Assembly: GCF_024748695.1 (NCBI RefSeq)
Contig: NZ_CP087176.1
Coordinates: 2,101,501-2,165,500, forward strand
Origin: Pseudomonas sp. B21-040
GTDB taxonomy: Bacteria > Pseudomonadota > Gammaproteobacteria > Pseudomonadales > Pseudomonadaceae
Reading direction: 5' to 3'
DNA: 64,000 nt
The notes beneath the pieces were generated by a model. That model saw only the letters and a list, made by a program, of their open reading frames with translations. It did no database searches and had not been told where the DNA came from. How positions within the stretch are numbered: position 1 is the first letter of the stretch; each line of letters starts with the position of its first letter. A program made the translations under genes and the position numbers. Below, in pieces: positions 58,710-64,000 of this stretch.

Positions 58710-59449
58710 CAGGCGGTCGAGATCAGACCCCTGATTAAACGATATCCATGACCACGAATACTTTGAATAGCGTTCGTGCCATACAGGCCTTTTATTTTTC
58801 CGCGAAGGCGGCTAATGGACTTTTCCAAGGCCCTTGGATCATAAAAAGTTATATTGAGGCCCATGATTATGGCGATTTCATCATGACTCAATATTTGGTT
58901 TTTAGTTTCGGAGAATGCTTCAAGAATCTTCATTTCAGAAAACGAAACATCTAGTTTTTTACAGTCTCCGATCAGACACATGCGAGTCGGATCCAGGAGT
59001 AGATTATGCTGCTTTTTCCATTCGGCGCTATTAAAAAACTCGGAAATCACGTCCGGGTTTTCCTCAGTTACAGTGTCAAATTTAATGCAGTGATCGGCTC
59101 CGGCAAGATAGTATTTCATCTTGTTGAAGGTGCCTTTTCCGGTGATGGCTACTACAATAATAAGTGCATGGTTACCGGCGCGAATGTTTTCAACCAAGGT
59201 GAGGCTTTCAGCAAACGCCTGAGGGATGTCAATGACAATAAAAACTGCGCGATACGAGTGGAGGTCCTTGTTTTGTTTGAAGGGGTTGCTGTAGCACATC
59301 GTATCAACGGATATATCATCGGTGACGTGGTGTACTACTAAAGTCTTAAAGCTCTCCACTAACGTATGGGTCCGTCCGATGGTGAGAATACCGGTCATTT
59401 CCTTTGTATGGTTGTGACGGGTAGTCGTTATTTTCCTTGTAAGCATCAT
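58709..59449 (-). CDS. Receiver-like/winged-helix transcriptional regulator, divergent
   Basis: Up to 246 residues. The first about 130 have the strand pattern of a receiver domain, with YRAVFIVIDIP for the phosphoacceptor strand (D74), a Thr in VVAITGKG and Lys123 in AGADHCIKFD, but without the usual Asp pair near the start. The C-terminal 95 residues are an OmpR-type winged helix (VSFSEMKILEAFS, ISRLRGKIKGL, IRGHGYRLIR). No histidine kinase is nearby. The start is uncertain: ATG 59449 has no ribosome site; ATG 59398 is also possible. Confidence 0.65.
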   Translation of the reverse strand: MMLTRKITTTRHNHTKEMTGILTIGRTHTLVESFKTLVVHHVTDDISVDTMCYSNPFKQNKDLHSYRAVFIVIDIPQAFAESLTLVENIRAGNHALIIVVAITGKGTFNKMKYYLAGADHCIKFDTVTEENPDVISEFFNSAEWKKQHNLLLDPTRMCLIGDCKKLDVSFSEMKILEAFSETKNQILSHDEIAIIMGLNITFYDPRALEKSISRLRGKIKGLYGTNAIQSIRGHGYRLIRGLISTA

Positions 59450-59947
59450 GCTTTGACTCGGCTGGGTGCTGACATTTGAATGTTAAAGCACCAATTCTCA
59501 TTTGTGACTGACAATTGGTAACATTTCATTGGTTTTCCTAGCGGACGGCATAGTTTTTTTTAACATTGCTGGTGAGGAAGACGTGAATCTTTGCGCTCGT
59601 GTGTGGGAGGTGACGATTGAGGAGGGAGTGTCATTGTGCCATCTTTTGCTGTGATGTCCTGCATTTTCAGATCGATTCGCTATGGGGTCGGTTAATGCTG
59701 CTGTTACTTGGATTGTTGTTGGGGTGCTATGAATTACCATTGCGTGATTGCTTAATTGGTTAGTTTGAGTTTTTCTACGGTCATGATCTATCCGCTTTGT
59801 GCCGATACATAACATCGAGTATGTTATTTGTGGCGCTGGACAATTATTAACATTGGGTTTTAATTTTGGAGTGGATGCGGTTTACTTTCTCCTTGGCGAT
59901 ACATTAAAAAGCACGTCAGTGTGTGCTTTTGACGATGAGGGGGAGCA
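59450..59947. other. AT-rich 498 bp divergent region with inverted repeat
   Basis: Promoter region for the regulatory trio (minus) and uppP (plus). Strongly AT-rich. A perfect inverted repeat ATAACAT-CGAGT-ATGTTAT lies at 59809-59827, a good candidate operator, about 120 bp upstream of uppP. No coding sequence convinces me here. Confidence 0.45.
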
Positions 59948-60781
59948 ATGGATTTTTTGACTACCGTAAAGGTATTGATTTTAGGGGTGGTCGAAGGGCT
60001 GACGGAGTTTTTGCCCATATCAAGTACTGGGCACCAAATTATTGTTGCAGACTTGCTCGATTTTGGCGGCGAACGAGCGATGGCTTTCAATATCATTATT
60101 CAACTGGGCGCCATACTCGCGGTCGTCTGGGAGTTTCGTCGCAAGATCCTCGAGATCATCACAGGCTTGCCGACTCAACGTAATGCACAACGTTTTACTT
60201 TGAACTTATTGATCGGTTTTCTACCGGCCGTTGTCCTGGGCGTGTTGTTCGCCGATAAGATCCATGAATATCTGTTTAATCCAATCACCGTGGCGGTGGC
60301 ATTGGTAGTGGGCGGCATCATCATGTTGTGGGCTGAGCGACGAGAACATGTGGTGTATGTCGATCACGTTGATGATATGCGCTGGACCGACGCCCTTAAA
60401 GTCGGCTTCGCCCAATGCCTGGCGATGATCCCGGGCACCTCACGTTCTGGATCGACCATTATTGGCGGACTGCTGTTTGGGCTGTCACGCAAGGCCGCAA
60501 CCGAGTTTTCGTTCTTCCTGGCAATGCCAACCATGGTCGGTGCCGCGGTCTACTCAGGCTACAAATATCGGGAACTGTTCCAGGCCGGCGACCTGCCGGT
60601 GTTTGCCTTGGGTTTCGTGACCGCGTTCTTTTTCGCCATGATTGCTGTGCGCGGCTTGCTCAAGTTCATCGCCAGCCACAGTTACGCTGTATTTGCCTGG
60701 TACCGGATCGCATTCGGTTTGTTGATTCTGGCAACGTGGGTAGTCGGTTGGGTTAACTGGACTGAAGCGGCAGCACTCTGA
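59948..60781 (+). CDS. uppP: Undecaprenyl-diphosphatase UppP (BacA)
   Basis: 277-residue integral membrane phosphatase that converts undecaprenyl pyrophosphate to undecaprenyl phosphate. Family signatures: [16 protein letters not shown] with catalytic Glu16 and Glu20, and PGTSRSGST near residue 174. About eight membrane segments. The ATG has GGGGGAG upstream. Placement at the end of a Wzx/Wzy locus suggests it supplies carrier lipid for the exopolysaccharide. A terminator follows. Confidence 0.95.
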   Translation: MDFLTTVKVLILGVVEGLTEFLPISSTGHQIIVADLLDFGGERAMAFNIIIQLGAILAVVWEFRRKILEIITGLPTQRNAQRFTLNLLIGFLPAVVLGVLFADKIHEYLFNPITVAVALVVGGIIMLWAERREHVVYVDHVDDMRWTDALKVGFAQCLAMIPGTSRSGSTIIGGLLFGLSRKAATEFSFFLAMPTMVGAAVYSGYKYRELFQAGDLPVFALGFVTAFFFAMIAVRGLLKFIASHSYAVFAWYRIAFGLLILATWVVGWVNWTEAAAL

Positions 60782-60788
60782 TACGTGC

Positions 60789-60818
60789 ACCAGGCTGAAG
60801 ACATACAGCCTGGTTTTC
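60789..60818 (+). terminator. Terminator of uppP
   Basis: ACCAGGCTG, loop AAGACATA, CAGCCTGGT, then TTTTCG. A 9 bp perfect stem, 7 bp after the stop codon. Confidence 0.82.
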
Positions 60819-60839
60819 GTAAATCCAGACGGCTAACCG

Positions 60840-61850
60840 TTAACGTCCCTCAAGTAACTCCGCTGCTTGATCCAGCAACGCCAAAGGCTCTTTGGCCTTG
60901 TGAATATCCACCGACAACAGCTGCCGAAACTTGCGCGCCCCCGGAAACCCGGTGCCCAGCCCCAGCACATGCCGAGTGATGTGGTGCATCGAACCGCCCG
61001 CATCAATGTGCGCCGCTATATAAGGCCGCAACTGCGCCAGCGCCTCGGCCCGAGTGATCACCGGTGCCGTACTGCCAAACAGTTGCTGATCCACTTCAGC
61101 CATCACATAAGGATTGTGATAAGCCTCGCGGCCCAGCATCACGCCGTCGAACGTTTGCAAATGTTCATGGCAGGCTTCCAGCGACTTGATCCCGCCGTTG
61201 AGAATAATCTCCAGGTCCGGAAAATCCTTCTTCAACTGCGCTGCCACGTCATAACGCAGGGGCGGAATGTCGCGATTCTCCTTCGGCGACAACCCCTCCA
61301 AAATCGCAATTCGCGCATGCACGGTAAAACTCGTGCACCCGGCATCCCGCACTGTGCCGACGAAATCACACAGTTGCTCGTAACTGTCCCGCCCATTGAT
61401 ACCGATGCGGTGCTTCACCGTCACCGGAATCGACACCGCATCACGCATCGCCTTCACACAATCAGCCACTAACTGCGGATGCCCCATGAGCACCGCGCCG
61501 ATCATATTGTTCTGCACCCGATCACTCGGGCAGCCGACATTCAGATTCACCTCGTCGTAACCGTGCTCCTGTGCCATGCGGGCGCAGGCGGCAAGGTCCA
61601 ACGGGACACTGCCGCCGAGTTGCAGGGCGAGCGGGTGCTCGGCTTCGTTGTGACGCAGGAAGCGATCGTGATCACCGTTGAGCAGCGCGCCGGTGGTGAC
61701 CATTTCGGTGTAGAGCAGGGCGTTTTTCGACAATAGGCGTAGGAAAAAACGGCAATGGCGGTCAGTCCAATCCATCATGGGGGCAACGCTAAACCGTCTA
61801 GACACCGCAGAGCCTTTGTTTACATGGGGTGTAGCAAGATTCTGTATCAT
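60840..61850 (-). CDS. dusA: tRNA-dihydrouridine(20/20a) synthase DusA
   Basis: 336-residue FMN-dependent tRNA modification enzyme. RRFSVAPMMDWTDRHCR at the N-terminus, NLNVGCPSDRVQ with the active-site Cys, VTVKHRIGI and NGGIKSLE are all canonical. The first 15 residues (MIQNLATPHVNKGSA) are not family-like. A GTG at 61805 with AAAGG eight bases upstream would give the usual short N-terminus. The unusual extension may come from DNA of the element inserted next to it. In PAO1 dusA directly follows tal. Confidence 0.92.
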   Translation of the reverse strand: MIQNLATPHVNKGSAVSRRFSVAPMMDWTDRHCRFFLRLLSKNALLYTEMVTTGALLNGDHDRFLRHNEAEHPLALQLGGSVPLDLAACARMAQEHGYDEVNLNVGCPSDRVQNNMIGAVLMGHPQLVADCVKAMRDAVSIPVTVKHRIGINGRDSYEQLCDFVGTVRDAGCTSFTVHARIAILEGLSPKENRDIPPLRYDVAAQLKKDFPDLEIILNGGIKSLEACHEHLQTFDGVMLGREAYHNPYVMAEVDQQLFGSTAPVITRAEALAQLRPYIAAHIDAGGSMHHITRHVLGLGTGFPGARKFRQLLSVDIHKAKEPLALLDQAAELLEGR

Positions 61851-61897
61851 TTTGCTCTACGTGTTTGAGGCCGGTTTTCGGGGGTAAAACGGCGTTT

Positions 61898-61945
61898 TGT
61901 ACCAGTGACTGGTACAATGTACCAGTCAATTTTGCAATTGTACCA
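61898..61945. repeat. TGTACCAGT repeats between dusA and integrase
   Basis: The perfect palindrome GTACCAGT-G-ACTGGTAC lies at 61899-61915. TGTACCAGT recurs directly at 61918-61926, and TTGTACCA at 61938-61945, just ahead of the integrase ribosome site. These look like operator or integrase/excisionase arm-type sites at the element end. Confidence 0.55.
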
Positions 61946-61953
61946 AGGTGACC

Positions 61954-63077
61954 ATGGCCACGATCAGAGCAAGGAAACGCGCCGACGGCAGCGTCAGCTA
62001 CACCGCACAGATACGCCTGTCTCGTGATGGTGCGCAAGTTTACCAAGAGAGCCAGACCTTCGCTCGAAAAGAGGCCGCGAAGGCCTGGGTTCGTAATCGC
62101 GAGGCCGAGTTGGATCAGCCAGGCGCCATCGAGCGAGCAAACCGCACGGGCGCGACGGTCAAGGAAATGATCGAGCGCTACTTGGCCGAAATGAAGAAAG
62201 TTCGACCTCTGGGCAAAACCAAGCTCGCCACGCTCAATGCCATCGGCGAGTCATATTTCGGCGAGCTGAATGACAAAGACATCAACAGCCAGAAGTTGGT
62301 GGAGTATGCGCTGTGGCGTATGGGGAAAGAGGGCGGAGACGTCAAACCCCAGACCGTCGGTAACGATCTCTCCCATCTGGGTGCAGTGCTTTCAGTGGCT
62401 CGCCCAGCGTGGGCTATGAGGTTGACCCGCAGGCGATGGGTGATGCCCGAAAGGTATTGAAAAAATTGGGCTACAACATGCGCAGCCGCGAGCGCGACCG
62501 CCGTCCTACGCTGGATGAACTTGGTCGACTGCTGACGTATTTTCAAGGCATCCAAGCCCGCCGTCCGACGGCTATTAACATGCTTAAAGTAGCTGGGTTC
62601 GCGCTGTTCTCAACACGCCGGCAAGAGGAAATCACTCGGATTAAGTGGGCCGATCTGGATGAGGTTGGCCATCGTGTACTGGTTCGCGACATGAAGAACC
62701 CTGGTCAGAAGATCGGCAATGACGTCTGGTGCCATTTACCACCAGAAGCCTGGGCCATTCTTCAATCCATGCCCAAAGAGCGGCCCGAGATCTTTCCATA
62801 CAATGCAGAGTCAGTGTCCATGTCCTGGGCAAGAGCTTGCCAGTTTCTCGAAATAGTAGACCTGCACTTTCATGACCTGCGGCACGAAGGAGTCAGTCGG
62901 CTGTTTGAAATGGACTGGGACATTCCCCGAGTGGCGAGTGTTTCGGGGCATCGAGACTGGAACTCAATGCGCCGCTACACGCATTTACGTGGCCGAGGTG
63001 ATGCCTATGTTAAGTGGGCGTGGAAGGAAAAAATCTTGCAGGCGCCGGTGACACTCGGCGCCCGACTGTTCAAATAA
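61954..63077 (+). pseudogene. Tyrosine-type site-specific integrase, frameshifted (dusA-associated type)
   Basis: Two overlapping frames together make one integrase of about 373 residues. The first (61954-62460) holds the N-terminal arm-binding and core-binding region (MATIRARKRADGS, GVxx-type KTKLATLNAIGE). The second holds the catalytic domain: Arg in STRRQEEITRIKW, HDLRHEG (H-x-x-R), SGHRDW and the nucleophile Tyr in MRRYTHL. The frame changes at a GGG run at 62411-62413: one extra G would restore ARPAWGYEVDPQAM. AAGG precedes the ATG. If real, integrase is inactive; a sequencing error is the alternative. Confidence 0.85.
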
Positions 63078-63354
63078 TTCTGCTATTGCGCAGTGCGCTG
63101 TTTAACTGGTTGCTCTCTTTGATCGCAGCAGCGCGCTGCACATCCAGATAGTCGGCAAGGTCGGTAATGTGGACGCCTTTGGCGCTCTTCTGGCTCGCTT
63201 CCATTCGTGTGATCGGAATTCTTATTTGTCCTGCCATCACCTTGCGCTGGAACATGTCAGTGGTGAGGTGGGTGAAGTAGTCCTTGCAGACGCGGTCGAG
63301 GGGAATGACGACTTGGCCATTGTATTGAGCCATGAGGACGAACAGAGTTTTCAT
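63070..63354 (-). CDS. PrtN-family pyocin activator-like protein
   Basis: 94 residues beginning MKTLFVLMAQYNGQVVIPLD and matching the PrtN family (pyocin activator protein) along its length: VCKDYFTHLT, ITRMEASQKSAKGVHITDLADYLD. In P. aeruginosa PrtN activates R/F/S pyocin genes after RecA-dependent loss of PrtR. Here it is more likely an element-encoded regulator. AAGGAAC precedes the ATG. Its 3' end overlaps the integrase 3' end by 8 bp, convergently. Confidence 0.85.
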   Translation of the reverse strand: MKTLFVLMAQYNGQVVIPLDRVCKDYFTHLTTDMFQRKVMAGQIRIPITRMEASQKSAKGVHITDLADYLDVQRAAAIKESNQLNSALRNSRII

Positions 63355-63383
63355 TGCGTTGTTCCTTCAACTGAGTTGAGCCG

Positions 63384-64000
63384 TTACGCCTTCTGGAACA
63401 CCCAGCAGCGCACAGTGGTTGGTTTCTTGGCCATCGAGTTGTTCGACGCTTGGGACGCGCGGACAATGCTGTAAATGGCTTTATTGATGTCCAGTAACTT
63501 GTGGCTACGGCTATCGACAAGCAACGCCCGCAGCGTCTTTAGGTCAGCCAAGTTCTGTCGATGCTCACCGGCTTTTTCGGCAAACTCGTTGAGGTTGATG
63601 GCGATGAGTTTCGAATCGGTGCTGTGATTGACCTGCGGGCCTTCTCCCAGGCTTTCGAGGTATTCATAGACCTCCCAGAATTCCGCCACCAGCGGATGGT
63701 CAGCGCTGATCGCAGATTGTCGCTCCAACGCCATGGCGGTGAGTTGCCGGTAAGTTGTGACCACCTGGTTCTCATCCAGCGGACAAATCAGACGCAGGCA
63801 ATCAACCAGGGCCATCATCTGGCTGTGGTTCTTGATAATCCGCTCCACGCGGATTTCCTTGATCTGTCGCAGTCGCCCCTCGTGCACGAGCACACGCTCG
63901 GCGAATTTCGACAAGACCTGCGGTTCAGCACGCACCGCCAGCACCAGAAAGTGGCTGAGCTGTTCAACCGGAATTACGTTGAGATTGTCGGCGGCTGCGC
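63384..64000 (-). CDS. Unrecognised element gene, 5' end outside the window
   Basis: The frame continues to the window edge (…NLNVIPVEQLSHFLVLAVRA at its upstream part), so the product is longer than the 205 codons visible. The visible part is soluble, helical and has no motif I recognise (VDCLRLICPLDENQVV, AEFWEVYEYLESLGE). It lies 29 bp upstream of the prtN-like gene on the same strand and is probably co-transcribed with it. Likely a phage or island protein. Confidence 0.6.
   Translation of the reverse strand, partial: AAADNLNVIPVEQLSHFLVLAVRAEPQVLSKFAERVLVHEGRLRQIKEIRVERIIKNHSQMMALVDCLRLICPLDENQVVTTYRQLTAMALERQSAISADHPLVAEFWEVYEYLESLGEGPQVNHSTDSKLIAINLNEFAEKAGEHRQNLADLKTLRALLVDSRSHKLLDINKAIYSIVRASQASNNSMAKKPTTVRCWVFQKA

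Noticed and set aside
61898..61945. Closely spaced TGTACCAGT repeats considered as a CRISPR fragment
   Set aside because: Units are too short, in both orientations and not regularly spaced; no cas genes are present.

Overview
The window is a piece of a Pseudomonas chromosome, most likely from the P. fluorescens complex. Protein sequences, gene order (fadB-fadA-DUF1653-topA ... lexA-sulA, psrA, nagZ, mfd, sthA, lolCDE) and REP-type palindromes of the form GGGAGCCGGGCTTGCCCGCG all fit this genus. From memory of P. aeruginosa PAO1, two core blocks are recognisable: the PA3014-PA2986 order (about 1-27.7 kb, lacking the nqr operon) and the PA2810-PA2795 order (about 27.8-36.9 kb, then dusA at 60.8-61.9 kb). 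No rRNA, tRNA or CRISPR array is visible.

Layout. 0-3.4 kb: fatty-acid beta-oxidation operon fadBA. 3.5-7.6 kb: DUF1653, topoisomerase I and two small conserved proteins. 7.6-9.7 kb: SOS operon lexA-sulA with two LexA boxes, divergent from psrA, whose promoter carries two PsrA-type palindromes. 9.8-11.6 kb: nagZ and a methylthioinosine phosphorylase. 11.7-18.4 kb: a SNF2 helicase, a CsiV-like protein and mfd. 18.8-23 kb: a long-form GAPDH, apbE and sthA. 23-27.7 kb: glpQ-pilZ and the lipoprotein-release operon lolCDE. 27.8-30.6 kb: copper two-component system copRS with a CopR/CusR-type box, and a Met/His-rich cupredoxin. 30.6-36.9 kb: queF, DUF4404, a degenerate HAD protein, mlaA, PilZ, rssB-rssC and tal.

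37-60.8 kb: a large, more AT-rich accessory locus between tal and dusA, which I recall as neighbours in PAO1. It encodes a Wzx/Wzy-dependent exopolysaccharide system: Wzb phosphatase, Wzc co-polymerase/tyrosine kinase, one GT4 glycosyltransferase, a pyruvyl transferase, Wzx flippase, a probable Wzy polymerase, an O-acyltransferase, an SGNH hydrolase, GalU, GalE, Wza and the priming transferase WcaJ. A complete YjbEFGH/GfcABCD-type secretion module surrounds and follows wza. UppP (undecaprenyl-pyrophosphate recycling) closes the locus. The likely product is an acidic, pyruvylated and acylated Glc/Gal polysaccharide with a short repeat unit. Between wcaJ and uppP lies an AT-rich regulatory trio (REC-like/winged helix, degenerate EAL, winged helix) with no recognised relatives. 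It is the best candidate here for an undescribed control circuit.

60.8-64 kb: dusA, with a tyrosine-recombinase element inserted at its 5' end. The integrase reading frame is broken by a single-base frameshift. A PrtN-family pyocin-activator-like gene and one unrecognised gene that runs off the window follow it.
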